DNA of 39,028 bases from a virus, in IMG/VR virus record IMGVR_UViG_3300012000_000019, positions 19,341 to 58,368 of that record. One strand, 5' to 3'. The position numbers and the translations under genes were made by a program. The notes beneath the pieces were generated by a model. That model had not been told where the DNA came from. It was given only the letters and a program-made list of their open reading frames with translations, and made no database searches. Position 1 is the first letter of the stretch. The number at the start of each line of letters is the position of its first letter. This document shows, piece after piece, positions 21,422 to 39,028 of the stretch.

Positions 21422-21470
21422 GTGTGTCTTTCTATCAAAACGTATTTACACATTTTATCTTATATTCTTC

Positions 21471-21695
21471 CTACACACCGAGAACAGCACGGGCTTCTTC
21501 TTCTGTAAGACCTAGCTTTGTTAATTTAGCCAAAGCAGCACTTCGCGCTTCCTGTCTCATGTTCTCTTGAGCAAGAAGTTCTGCTTCAAGAAGTCTTTGC
21601 TCCTCGGCAAAGATGGCAAGCTCATCTAACTCCTCCTGAGTTGGCGGAACAAGGTATACCGGCGCAGCAGAGTCTTCAGGTGTAATGTCTTCCAT
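21471..21695 (-). CDS. Small tail-associated protein, 74 aa
   Basis: A YLVPPTQEELDELAIFAEEQ helix, a long Glu/Ala-rich helix and a UBA-like end LTKLGLTEEEARAVLGV. It starts inside the stop of the collagen fibre gene (TAATG), so it is coupled to it. It may be a fibre chaperone or a small virion part; this is inferred from position only. Confidence 0.75.
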   Translation of the reverse strand: MEDITPEDSAAPVYLVPPTQEELDELAIFAEEQRLLEAELLAQENMRQEARSAALAKLTKLGLTEEEARAVLGV

Positions 21696-22594
21696 TAGTT
21701 AGCCAATCCGTAAACTTGAACAGTACCTGTAAATGTGTTGTTGAAAAATTGAATACCGTCAAAAGATGTTGCGGCGTTGAATCCAAATTGTCCAAAAATA
21801 TTTGTTTGAGCGTATGCATTGGTAAATGTCGCGGATGTTCCACGAGATTCAAAAGGCGCGTATAGGGTTATGCAGGTGTCTTGCAGAAAGTCTAGAACCG
21901 AAGAAGTTGCTCCTGTTGATGTGCCTCGGCTTGTAGAAGCTAGTGCAACGGCTTGTGTGTAGGCGCCTGTATGTGTATAGGAACTAGTTGTGTTTACAGT
22001 TCCACTTGTAGAAAAACGAACAAGGGTTGTGTTAGCTAGTGTGTTGTTTGCATTTCCAATTGGGGCTGAAAAATATATAACGTAGTTCTTGTAGGTCGCG
22101 CTAAAAACACCATTGAGTCGCACGCTTGACGCACTTGTAAACGTGACCAGCCCATTTGATCCAACGCTCGCAGATCCCGACCCTACGGTGACACTAGTTG
22201 GGACAATTTGAATTAGCCCAGCTGCGCCCGTTGGGCCGGTTGGACCCTGGGTACCTGTGGCTCCCGTAGGGCCAGTAGCACCCGTAGGGCCAGTTGAACC
22301 CGTGGCACCTGTTGGACCTTGCGGAATACTAAAGTTAAAAATTGCTGCGCTAGAGGTTCCAACATTACTGACTGCTGCAGATGTTCCGGGATTCGTAGTA
22401 GTGGTGGTGCCAGCTGCGACCGTCGCTGCTGATCCAGTTGATCCAGTTGATCCCGTGGGGCCTGTAGGACCGGTTGGTCCAGCTACTGTGGAGTTTGCTC
22501 CAGTTGCTCCCGTAGGTCCAGTCGGACCTTGAGCACCAATAGTTGTAGGTACCCACGTACCAGTGGTCGTATCATAGTATTTTAGCTGAGTCAT
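21695..22594 (-). CDS. Collagen-like tail fibre protein
   Basis: 299 aa. The N-terminus [20 protein letters not shown] is a typical attachment stretch. It is followed by Gly-x-y triplets ([10 protein letters not shown] type, two blocks up to residue about 130) interrupted by [11 protein letters not shown]-type spacers. The C-terminal globular domain ([20 protein letters not shown]...[21 protein letters not shown]) is a likely receptor-binding tip. Collagen blocks form trimeric rods. It is the last large tail gene. Confidence 0.88.
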   Translation of the reverse strand: MTQLKYYDTTTGTWVPTTIGAQGPTGPTGATGANSTVAGPTGPTGPTGSTGSTGSAATVAAGTTTTTNPGTSAAVSNVGTSSAAIFNFSIPQGPTGATGSTGPTGATGPTGATGTQGPTGPTGAAGLIQIVPTSVTVGSGSASVGSNGLVTFTSASSVRLNGVFSATYKNYVIYFSAPIGNANNTLANTTLVRFSTSGTVNTTSSYTHTGAYTQAVALASTSRGTSTGATSSVLDFLQDTCITLYAPFESRGTSATFTNAYAQTNIFGQFGFNAATSFDGIQFFNNTFTGTVQVYGLAN

Positions 22595-22611
22595 ATGTAT
22601 TCCTTCTTATT

Positions 22612-23090
22612 CTACTGGAGTACAGTAGCTCCTTCATTGACGCATACATCATCTAGAAAAAATTCATATCCAGCAGAGCCTGGTGTATTAGGACTATAAA
22701 TATTAAAAGATAGCGTTGTACTAAAAGTATTAGTTAAATTTTCAAACTTTACATACGACCATATGCTACTTGTAACAGAAGCTGTATATTGATTACCAAA
22801 AATGTCGAGTGCAGCTGTTGATCCACCATTTTTTATCCAAAAACTGACAGAATATTTTTTTGCAGTTGACATTGGAATTGACGACCCGTAAAGAAACGTT
22901 GCATTAGGGTCAGCTTCACCATAATAAGTGGCATAGGCAGACCATGAACCAGTATGAGCGTCAGTGTTTACCCTAAACAATTGTTCAGTAAACCAGTTAC
23001 TCAGATCCGTGGTCTCAAAAGAGGGGTTGGGGACTAAGTTTTGTATACTTGAGGTTGCCGTTCCAATCACAGCACCTAAAATTCCAGTCA

Positions 23091-23091
<1 letters not shown>
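22612..23091 (-). CDS. Carbohydrate-binding-module-like tail protein
   Basis: 159 aa from the ATG at 23091, which shares a base with the stop of the upstream fibre gene (TAATG); an in-frame ATG 30 bases upstream lies inside that gene. LVPNPSFETTDLSNWF, then YSVSFWIKNGG and FFLDDVCVNEG, is the CBM4/9-like jelly-roll pattern. It probably binds cell-surface glycans. A similar module starts the Dit-like protein (LLPNPNFSLTNGW). Confidence 0.82.
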
Positions 23092-31854
<8,763 letters not shown>

Positions 31855-31888
31855 AAGTCTTTCCTAAAGAATTATATCTAGTTTACCA

Positions 31889-34861
31889 CTAACCTAGCCA
31901 TCCAGACCGGTACAAAATCTCTAGGTTGGCAGTACTATTGGCGCGTCTCACATTCCCGTATGGCTGAGCTATGTCTACTGTTTTGCTGGGAACATATGTG
32001 ATCCATAGTGGAAAGTTGGCTGTCATAATTCCTGCATTTCCAGAAACCCAGGAAACCGGAACATTAAAGTATGTGCCACCCGAAACATAAGCAGCATCTC
32101 CAGTAAGAGCAAACTCGGCCATACTGTTGTAGCTTCTAATGAAGATCCGCCCGGTGGGTGAAGAAGTGGCGTCATACCAGTTATCAATCCAGCTAAATCT
32201 ATCTACAGGACTGGTTTCGCTCGAGTATCTATCAATAATTAGTCTAGTTACATCTCCTATCTGAGAAGATGCGTTATATCTGATATATCCACTTCCCGGA
32301 TCACCAATAGTTGTACTAGTACTAAATTTATATGGAGCGTCTGTAAAGCCATATGGAACAAATGCCACAGATACAGCACCGGCGGCAGGAATAGAGGTTC
32401 CTACTGGTGAAGATACGGGGATTTTGTAATATCCAGTAGCTGAAACAATTGATCCGGATACGGTGAAACTCCAAAGTCCAGAAGAGTTTGCAACTATTAA
32501 TTTACCTTTATTGGTTAGGGATAGGCCATCGTCCCACATTTGATACCAAGCTATTTGACTAGCCAGACTGGAGTCTTTGTTATTGATATAGATAGAAGTC
32601 ACAGATCCAAGAGTGCCATTGTTAAATTTTATTTTCCCGTCTCCAGGATTTGAATCTGTAGTAGTGGTATCAAATACATATGATCTATTGACAAATGAAG
32701 GCTTTGCTTCATATATGACCTTGTTATAGGCGGGAACAGATGTAACAAGAGTCTCATCGATGTTGTAAATAGTTCTATTCGTCAGGTTATCTACTGCTCC
32801 AGCTGATGCCGTAGTCTCCTGATCTGGCCCACTTGCCGCAGCAGGATATGTAAAAGTCGTTTCTGTTGCTCCGGTGATAGTGAATACACCGTTATATGTA
32901 CTGTTACTCTGATTCACCACAGTTCCAGCAGCAACTCTTGATGACACATTTGCACCCGTCACCGAGTATGTGATTATTCCCACATCAGACTGCGCTGTAT
33001 ATACGCCATTGAATCTTGCATTTGTATTATTTACAACAGACACACTAACTGGAGTCGTAGAAATTTCCTGGGTCCCGTAGGTAGGAGTTCTTGTATATGT
33101 AAATTGATTACTCGTCGGGGACGATGTAGAGATTGTAAATGTCCCACTAAGATCGTCACTTGTTCGGTTATTAAGTACACCAAAAGATCCGGGAATTGTC
33201 GTAGAAGACACGTCTGAAGCTGTTTTTGTATATGTAAACTTTTGAGGATCTAAAATATTTGAAATTAAATATGTACCATTAAAAACCGTTGAGTTTGTTA
33301 TATCAGTAACGGCAGAAGTAGTGGTAAGTGGCTGTGTTGATGTGGATAGAGGAGTGATTGATAGCGATTGTGTAGTTTTTAAACCCTCACTAGTAGAACT
33401 TACAGCCGACATCTTGTAGTAATAAGTAGTATTGGGGTTTAATCCATAAAATATATAACTTGTTCCACTAACTGACGCAACTAACGCATCTGCAAAACTT
33501 CCGTCAGGATATGTACGATATATATTAAAGTAGACAGCCGCTGGGCTCGGGATCCAAGTAAGTTTTGCTGATCCGGACACAGTAGGTAGTGCTGTTAGAG
33601 AGACCATTGTAGGAGCATCAGGTTGCCCTAGCGGGACAGCGTAGACAGTCGCTGAAGCTTCACCATATGTACCTAAAGTATCTGAAAGTGTCGTTTTTGC
33701 GCGAACATACCAACCATAGCTTTGGCCGGGAACTAGTCCAGTTATAGTGGCAGTTCTGATCGAACTAGAGTTAATTGTTCTAATTAATGCTCCAGTTGAT
33801 TGGTAAACATAGTAGCCCGTTATAGACGATCCTGCTGTATCACTTGGAGCAAACCAATTCAATACAAGTTGATTCTCAAGACCACCGGTAGTGACAACTA
33901 GATTGAGTGGGGGAGACGCGACACCTGAAGCTTGGGTGGAAGAGGTAGTCGATGGTGCACTCTCAGTTGAATTAGCGTCTGAAAAAGCACTTCGAGCAGT
34001 TATATCGAAAAGATAGACACCACGTTGCACTAACCCTGTTGCGGTATAGGAAGTTCCTGTGCCTGTCAGAGTTGCAATTTTTGTTCTAGTGCCACCAGAT
34101 AGCTGGGCATACACGTTATACCCAGTAATTCCACTCGACACGACTGCAGGTGCAGTCCACCCAAGGATTGATGACCCAACAGCAGTAGTGCTGATTGTAG
34201 CACTGAGATTTGTTGGAGCCCCTGGATTACCCGGAGCTTGTATTGATCCAGATACTGTTGAGTATGTTGCAGTTCCACGAGCATTTACGGCACATACATA
34301 AAATCTGTGATAGGTCCCGACTGTAAGGCCAGTAGCTGTATAACTAGTTGTTGTACTATTTGATTTTGTTATTTCTGTTTTAGCAGACCAAGTACTGTTG
34401 TTAGTACTTGTCTCATAAAAAATTCTATAGTTAGTGATTGTTGCCCCGCCACTATCTGGCGCAGTCCAGGATAGACTAATAGTTCCAGACAAAGTAGCAC
34501 TTGCTGAAACAGCAGGTGTGCCGATCTTGGCGGGGACTGTAGAGTATGTGACAGTTCCCTGTAGGCTACCATTTGACCAGACATAACCAGTGGAGTCTTC
34601 AACTGTCCCACCGTTACCGTTGTAACGGCTGAAATACATTGTTCCACCGTTACTCCAAAGGTAGGCATATCCACCCGAATATAGGGGGTAACAGTTACTA
34701 TAGGACCCATTAATTGAGATGCTGTCATAGCTAACAACTGCTGCACCGGCAAGATTAAGATTGCCAGATCCCGTACCGGCATAAGTACGAACCCATGTAG
34801 CGCCAGTATATGAAGCACCATTATTACTGGTTCCACCGCCACCAAAACTAAAACTTGGCAT
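31889..34861 (-). CDS. Fibronectin type III-rich tail protein
   Basis: 990 aa. A glycine- and aromatic-rich N-terminal part (FSFGGGGTSNNG, YLWSNGGTMYFSRYNG) comes first. Four FN3 domains follow between about 115 and 505, seen as ISLSWTAPDSGGATITNYRI ... YTATGLTVGTYHRFYVCAVN and three further copies. From about 510 there are FNGTYLIS/FTYT units related to the hub repeats, then two copies of an all-beta domain (KFNNGTLGSVTSIYI / RYNASSQIGDVTRLII) at the end. FN3 domains on virions are thought to give weak sugar binding. It has a 4-base gap to the Dit-like gene. Confidence 0.85.
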   Translation of the reverse strand: MPSFSFGGGGTSNNGASYTGATWVRTYAGTGSGNLNLAGAAVVSYDSISINGSYSNCYPLYSGGYAYLWSNGGTMYFSRYNGNGGTVEDSTGYVWSNGSLQGTVTYSTVPAKIGTPAVSASATLSGTISLSWTAPDSGGATITNYRIFYETSTNNSTWSAKTEITKSNSTTTSYTATGLTVGTYHRFYVCAVNARGTATYSTVSGSIQAPGNPGAPTNLSATISTTAVGSSILGWTAPAVVSSGITGYNVYAQLSGGTRTKIATLTGTGTSYTATGLVQRGVYLFDITARSAFSDANSTESAPSTTSSTQASGVASPPLNLVVTTGGLENQLVLNWFAPSDTAGSSITGYYVYQSTGALIRTINSSSIRTATITGLVPGQSYGWYVRAKTTLSDTLGTYGEASATVYAVPLGQPDAPTMVSLTALPTVSGSAKLTWIPSPAAVYFNIYRTYPDGSFADALVASVSGTSYIFYGLNPNTTYYYKMSAVSSTSEGLKTTQSLSITPLSTSTQPLTTTSAVTDITNSTVFNGTYLISNILDPQKFTYTKTASDVSSTTIPGSFGVLNNRTSDDLSGTFTISTSSPTSNQFTYTRTPTYGTQEISTTPVSVSVVNNTNARFNGVYTAQSDVGIITYSVTGANVSSRVAAGTVVNQSNSTYNGVFTITGATETTFTYPAAASGPDQETTASAGAVDNLTNRTIYNIDETLVTSVPAYNKVIYEAKPSFVNRSYVFDTTTTDSNPGDGKIKFNNGTLGSVTSIYINNKDSSLASQIAWYQMWDDGLSLTNKGKLIVANSSGLWSFTVSGSIVSATGYYKIPVSSPVGTSIPAAGAVSVAFVPYGFTDAPYKFSTSTTIGDPGSGYIRYNASSQIGDVTRLIIDRYSSETSPVDRFSWIDNWYDATSSPTGRIFIRSYNSMAEFALTGDAAYVSGGTYFNVPVSWVSGNAGIMTANFPLWITYVPSKTVDIAQPYGNVRRANSTANLEILYRSGWLG

Positions 34862-34864
34862 TTA

Positions 34865-37800
34865 CTACACCGTCCTTGTGTATTGAAGAGTAGTTCCAGA
34901 AGCTGTCGTGAGAACTAGATTTGATCCGTTAACTGCAGTATTTGTTAGATTAGTGAGAGATGCACTAGATCCTGCACTTGTACTAGTTGTGTATGAGTCT
35001 TGACCATAGACTAAATATGTAAGAGAAGTGCTGCTCGGGACCGTATCAATAATTTTTATTCCGTTATAAATATTTTGAATTGTTAAATTAGTTACTGATC
35101 CAGTAGCCGAAGTAGATGTTTCGCTAGTTCCATCATATTTATATGTGAAAGTATCAGTGGCCACAGCAGAAATAGCGAATGTTCCGTTATATCTTGCAGT
35201 ATTAGTTCCGGTTAGGGCGACTGTGATCACTTCACCAACTTTGTATTTATGTGCAGCTGATGTGAGTGTGCACTCAGTGGAGCTGGCTACTCTGTTAGTT
35301 ACTGTTGCTGTAGTTGGGAGGCCTACATCTACCAATATCGAGTCACCTACCGCAAAACTATGGGCTGGAGAGGTATTGAGTGTCACTCGATAGCTTAAAG
35401 TGGTGTTCGTTACGGTTCCGATTCCATTAGTGGATACAGGTGATGCGTCAGTAATAGAGGTGCCGCCAGTCACTACATATGTAAGAGTTGTTGTGGTGGG
35501 GACACTAAGAATTTCATATGCTCCGTTGTAGTCAGTAATACTTGCAACATAGATTTGATCTCCCGCCGTAAAATTATGGGGGACAGCCGTAGTCAAGGTC
35601 CTAGTTGTGCCAGATGACTGTATGAACGTGACACCTAAATATGCTGAACCACCATATTTTCTAGAATTACTCAAGGTAGCTGATGTCGGGAGTGCAACAG
35701 TAATTTTATCACCGAGCGAGAATCCATGATCAGCGGTAGTCCTCAGTGTGACTTGGGTGTTAGAAATAATTTTTTGATCGACATTGGCTGTAGTGGGTAG
35801 AGCAACATTTATCTGATCATTTTGTGCAAAATTATGGTTTTGAGCCGTAGTAATAGTCGCCACGTTGTTGCTCAGCTCTTTATTTGTTGCTAACGCACTA
35901 ATTTGGAATGCAACTGTTACTTCATCTCCGTCTGAGAATCCATGGCCAGTAGTTGCATTTGATGTGGTGAGAGTTACTAGATTTCCTGATCTACTTTTTG
36001 CCACGACTTGTGCTGTAGTAGCAAGAGACACGGCCACCACATCATTATCAGAAATTGCGGAGCTATTTGTTACCCCGAGAGTGGCTGTACCAGAAGCTAT
36101 TTCTTTATTTGTTATGGTGGTACTCAGGGTTGTATTAACATTTACTTGGTCACCGACTGCAAATCCATGTGAATTAGCCGTGGTAATAGTGACTATATTG
36201 CTGGTAACTTCTTTAAATGCAATATCTGCATATGTGGGAAATTCAACAGATATAACATTATTCTGGGCTAGAAAATGAGAGTCTGTTGTTGTTAGCGTAA
36301 TTTTGTTTGTGGTCCCGTTATAGTTTTTAATCTTCACGGAGTCCGGATCAATGCTGTCAGTAAAGGTCAAAATATTTGTACCAGGCTGAAGTGTTATCCA
36401 GTCAGTCAAAGTATCTAACTTTGATCTATATCCCGTTTCGTCACCGTTTAATTTGACGTTTCTATGGTACGTATCAACTACCATCAAATCTTCTGATACT
36501 AAATTTACAGATCCACCGGAAGAAGCTTTGGCATAGTCATCAACAGGGTGATCAATTTTAAAACTGAGGGTATATGGAAGTGTGTCTGTGACTGAAGTTA
36601 TCGTGGCCGAAGTAGTATTCACATCATCATTTGCTGTAGAAACAATAGATACAATCTCGCCAATAGATAAACCATGAGCTTCTTGTGTAGTAACAAGAGC
36701 AATATTGTCTGTGATTTCAATATCAGTGACCGTGGCAACGGGACCTTTACCACGTAGAGGTTCGATAAGCGTCATTGTTTCAGTTGTGCCAGTATCTTCG
36801 TGGTACACCTCAACCGTAGACCCCAACCCGAGGGGGCCAGTGAATATCAACTTTGCTGTGACGGTAGCATCACCTTCATTTACAATTGTTAGGCTGCCAT
36901 AGTCATCGGGAGCTTTTGAGGCAAGATTTATTTTTTGAGATGCAATTCCATCGATCTTGGTATCATCCCATTTGTATTTAATCGGATCGCCAGCTCGAAG
37001 AGGAATAGAAAATTCTGTCCTACCTCGAGCATTCATTGTTTGAATTTGTGGTCTACCAGTGAGACGAACAAAAGATGCTCTTGTCGGCTCCTCACTTGTT
37101 CGCAGCCATGCACCCTGACGAACTAAGTCAATCGCTTGTAGAAGTTTTTGTCTAGCAAGTCCCACATCAGTAGGGCCTTGCGGAATAAATACTCCGGTTA
37201 AAGTGAGTTCTCTTGCAGCATATCTACCTGATACGTCATAGGATCCATCTTGAAAACCTCTGGGGATGTTTGGTGTCTCTGGAGTAGCAGTACTCCACCA
37301 CCCCTCGATGTCGGTACAGATCCATATAATCTGATCTTCATCAATTGTATTGAAGACAAAATCTCCAATTTGAACATCCGCATTGAGTTGCAGCTTAGTT
37401 ATGTGAGAGTCGTCGTCATATACCGAGAGTGCTCGGTCAACAATCTGTGTCTCTTGCCCCTGGGTGAGGTTATCAATAAATGCGCCAACATAGCTAGATT
37501 GTTCAAATAGTGCGTAATCTACAAGAAATTTTGCTCCCGCTGATCCTGTATTTGTTTGATATACACGAAACTTTGCGTGGGTTGCATTATTAGGTGCTGC
37601 TGTCACCTGGGTTAATCTAGTCCATGTACCAAGACCTGCGCTAAGAACTACTGAATCAGATTGAGTTTCTGTGATTTGAGTGTAAGTACCGGAGCTATAA
37701 GAATACCAAGCAATTGAAACAACGTATGTACCCGAAGGCTGTCCGGTGGGGATGTATATATAGGCAGAATATGAATAGGAGAGATTTGCTGGATTTTGAA

Positions 37801-37972
37801 TTACGGGGATGTAATCAATAGTTTCAATGCCCGAAAACGGGGTAGCTCCCTTAGTTACTTCTACACATGTTCTACCGAGATAGTGAGTATAGGAAATGGT
37901 AGCGGTTTCACGACCTTTCCACCCGTTGGTGAGGGAAAAGTTTGGATTAGGGAGCAGATTTTGTCTAGCCAT
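34865..37972 (-). CDS. Distal tail (Dit)-like protein with N-terminal sugar-binding module and C-terminal repeat array
   Basis: 1035 aa. Residues 1-160 form a jelly-roll CBM-like domain (LLPNPNFSLTNGW...AKFLVDYALFEQSSY). Residues 185-400 carry the Dit-type core (DVQIGDFVFNTIDEDQIIWI, GRYAARELTLTGVFIPQG, LARQKLLQAIDLVRQGAW). From about 410 to the end there are about ten beta modules with cores such as TTANSHGFAVGDQVNV and TTADHGFSLGDKITVALP, matching those of the hub protein. Ordinary Dit proteins have about 250-500 aa, so about half of this one is repeat. The start shares a base with the tape measure stop (TAATG). Confidence 0.85.
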   Translation of the reverse strand: MARQNLLPNPNFSLTNGWKGRETATISYTHYLGRTCVEVTKGATPFSGIETIDYIPVIQNPANLSYSYSAYIYIPTGQPSGTYVVSIAWYSYSSGTYTQITETQSDSVVLSAGLGTWTRLTQVTAAPNNATHAKFRVYQTNTGSAGAKFLVDYALFEQSSYVGAFIDNLTQGQETQIVDRALSVYDDDSHITKLQLNADVQIGDFVFNTIDEDQIIWICTDIEGWWSTATPETPNIPRGFQDGSYDVSGRYAARELTLTGVFIPQGPTDVGLARQKLLQAIDLVRQGAWLRTSEEPTRASFVRLTGRPQIQTMNARGRTEFSIPLRAGDPIKYKWDDTKIDGIASQKINLASKAPDDYGSLTIVNEGDATVTAKLIFTGPLGLGSTVEVYHEDTGTTETMTLIEPLRGKGPVATVTDIEITDNIALVTTQEAHGLSIGEIVSIVSTANDDVNTTSATITSVTDTLPYTLSFKIDHPVDDYAKASSGGSVNLVSEDLMVVDTYHRNVKLNGDETGYRSKLDTLTDWITLQPGTNILTFTDSIDPDSVKIKNYNGTTNKITLTTTDSHFLAQNNVISVEFPTYADIAFKEVTSNIVTITTANSHGFAVGDQVNVNTTLSTTITNKEIASGTATLGVTNSSAISDNDVVAVSLATTAQVVAKSRSGNLVTLTTSNATTGHGFSDGDEVTVAFQISALATNKELSNNVATITTAQNHNFAQNDQINVALPTTANVDQKIISNTQVTLRTTADHGFSLGDKITVALPTSATLSNSRKYGGSAYLGVTFIQSSGTTRTLTTAVPHNFTAGDQIYVASITDYNGAYEILSVPTTTTLTYVVTGGTSITDASPVSTNGIGTVTNTTLSYRVTLNTSPAHSFAVGDSILVDVGLPTTATVTNRVASSTECTLTSAAHKYKVGEVITVALTGTNTARYNGTFAISAVATDTFTYKYDGTSETSTSATGSVTNLTIQNIYNGIKIIDTVPSSTSLTYLVYGQDSYTTSTSAGSSASLTNLTNTAVNGSNLVLTTASGTTLQYTRTV

Positions 37973-39028
37973 TAGTAAACTGCACCTCTACGCATTTCAA
38001 AAGCCAATTGACGAGACACGGCTTGTGCCAGTGCTTGTTCGTCCATACCCGGAGACGGGTTTACTGTAATATTAATACTTTTTTGATCACCCTGTTGGGA
38101 TTTAATCAGATCAACAATGAATCGGTCACGCTTAGACATGCCGTTCGCATCAAGAGGCTCGATCCGCTCGGGCCGGCCCGCCTCGGCCACCTGAGTGAGG
38201 GTACCACCTGGACGGGCGGGGACCACACCTCCTTGGGCAAGACGTGGGATAGAAACTTTAGAAAGGCTTGGAATATTTAGGCTTAGGGTTTGGCCACCAA
38301 TACCGGGGACCCAATCCGGGACATCAATTTCTAGGCTATTAATAAAACTAATCATTCGATTAAATCCATCAATAACAAAGTTGATCATGCCTTCAAAGAT
38401 ACCGATCAGATCATTAACAATCTTTTTACCAAAGTCGCGCATTCCTTCAAATACACCTTGGAAAGTTTTACCTGCACCTTCAAAGTCTCCAGTTAATATT
38501 TGAAATAGTCCTGATATTATTCCGATGGCAAAAGAAAGTGGCCCCAGCAAAAGATCAGCAACAAATTTAATAATTGGCATGAGAAGCTCAAATAGAGCAA
38601 CTAGAGGGGGGAGAATTAACTCAATCAGGGGAACAATTGCTTCAACAATTGCCATAAACGCTGGAACAAGAGCCTCAATAATCATAGTTATCAGTGGGAG
38701 GAGGGAATCCATAAGCTGGAGAATTACCGGAAGCATTAGATCCATAATAGTGAAGACTATGGGCATAATAGCTTCCACTATCCTCAAGAAAGCTGGGATG
38801 AGTGTGTCAATGAGTAGTCCAATAAATGGCATCATTTGTTGAACAAGGATCATAAATACTGGACCCAGCTGTCCAATTAAAATAGCAATCAGTGGGCCTA
38901 GGTACTCAACTAGTTTTTGAATTACTGGAATAAGAAGTTCAGCAAGCGTAATGACTACTGGAACAATGGCTGTTACCAGATCATTAAATACGGGAAGTAG
39001 AGCATCCAAAAGGAGTGGAATAAGCGGT
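37972..39028 (-). CDS. Tape measure protein, C-terminal part
   Basis: The frame stays open to the right edge of the window, so the gene is partial. It sets tail length and passes into the host membrane. The visible part begins with a long run of hydrophobic helices with a proline about every 11 residues (PLITMIIEALVPAFMAIVEA, PLIELILPPLVALFELLMPI). Then come amphipathic helices (MRDFGKKIVNDLIGIFEGMI), DVPDWVPGIGGQTLSLNIP, and the common end PRLAQGGVVPARPGGTLTQV ... EAGRPERIEPLDANG ... ITVNPSPGMDEQALAQAV. Position just before Dit is standard. Confidence 0.93.
   Translation of the reverse strand, partial: PLIPLLLDALLPVFNDLVTAIVPVVITLAELLIPVIQKLVEYLGPLIAILIGQLGPVFMILVQQMMPFIGLLIDTLIPAFLRIVEAIMPIVFTIMDLMLPVILQLMDSLLPLITMIIEALVPAFMAIVEAIVPLIELILPPLVALFELLMPIIKFVADLLLGPLSFAIGIISGLFQILTGDFEGAGKTFQGVFEGMRDFGKKIVNDLIGIFEGMINFVIDGFNRMISFINSLEIDVPDWVPGIGGQTLSLNIPSLSKVSIPRLAQGGVVPARPGGTLTQVAEAGRPERIEPLDANGMSKRDRFIVDLIKSQQGDQKSINITVNPSPGMDEQALAQAVSRQLAFEMRRGAVY

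Noticed and set aside
21422-21470. GTGTGT/ACACAC arms in the gap between the tail and replication operons
   Set aside because: The loop would be about 48 bases with only six simple-sequence pairs; too weak to call a terminator or operator.

Overview
The window is part of a tailed, siphovirus-type bacteriophage genome. Its gene content points to an actinobacterial host: a WhiB-family regulator, a ThyX thymidylate synthase, a holin-like two-helix tail on the lysin, and actinophage-style Dit, tail-hub and tape-measure genes. Codon use and the AT-rich intergenic DNA look much less GC-rich than typical Streptomyces or Mycobacterium phages. A low-GC, perhaps aquatic, actinobacterial host is therefore likely (inference). 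There is no integrase, excisionase or repressor here. Almost everything is on the minus strand, transcribed right to left; the exceptions are three plus-strand genes at 10.78-12.75 kb.

Layout from left to right. 1-1.65 kb: start of the ribonucleotide reductase small subunit (class Ic-like active site), a free-standing intein/LAGLIDADG-like ORF, and a 27-codon ORF ending in a CxxC tail. 1.7-4.6 kb: promoters, terminators and five tRNA genes (Met/Ile2 CAT, Arg TCT, Thr TGT, Leu TAG, Pro TGG). Interleaved with these are an HNH endonuclease, ThyX, DUF3310, a 54-aa ORF and a DUF1232 membrane protein, and the region ends with an orphan, strongly folded RNA gene carrying its own promoter and terminator. 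4.7-7.8 kb: a frame-interrupted M23 endolysin with peptidoglycan-binding repeats fused to a holin-like tail, a tail-fibre-like protein and a GT2-TPR glycosyltransferase. 8-10.6 kb: primase-helicase.

10.7-12.7 kb: the plus-strand island, with a coiled-coil membrane protein, a small HTH-like protein and a metallophosphoesterase. The leader of the second gene folds into a cloverleaf that covers its ribosome-binding site. 12.7-21.4 kb: WhiB-zinc ribbon protein, small proteins, DUF669 ssDNA-binding protein, Sak4-like ATPase, Cas4/RecB-like nuclease, SNF2 helicase, RuvC-like resolvase and family A DNA polymerase. This is a complete-looking replication and recombination cassette with overlapping starts and stops.

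21.5-39.0 kb: tail module in reverse order, comprising collagen-like fibre, carbohydrate-binding protein, giant collagen fibre, tail hub, FN3 protein, Dit-like protein and the C-terminal part of the tape measure. Four neighbouring tail proteins share an unusual, repeatedly duplicated beta-type module with a core of the form TT-x3-H-x(G/N)(F/L)-x-x-GD.

The most interesting non-protein signals are the orphan RNA at 4355-4601, the cloverleaf leader at 11220-11272, a pseudoknot-terminator element at 1809-1899, and two protein genes whose stop codon is the U8-A9-G10 of a downstream tRNA.
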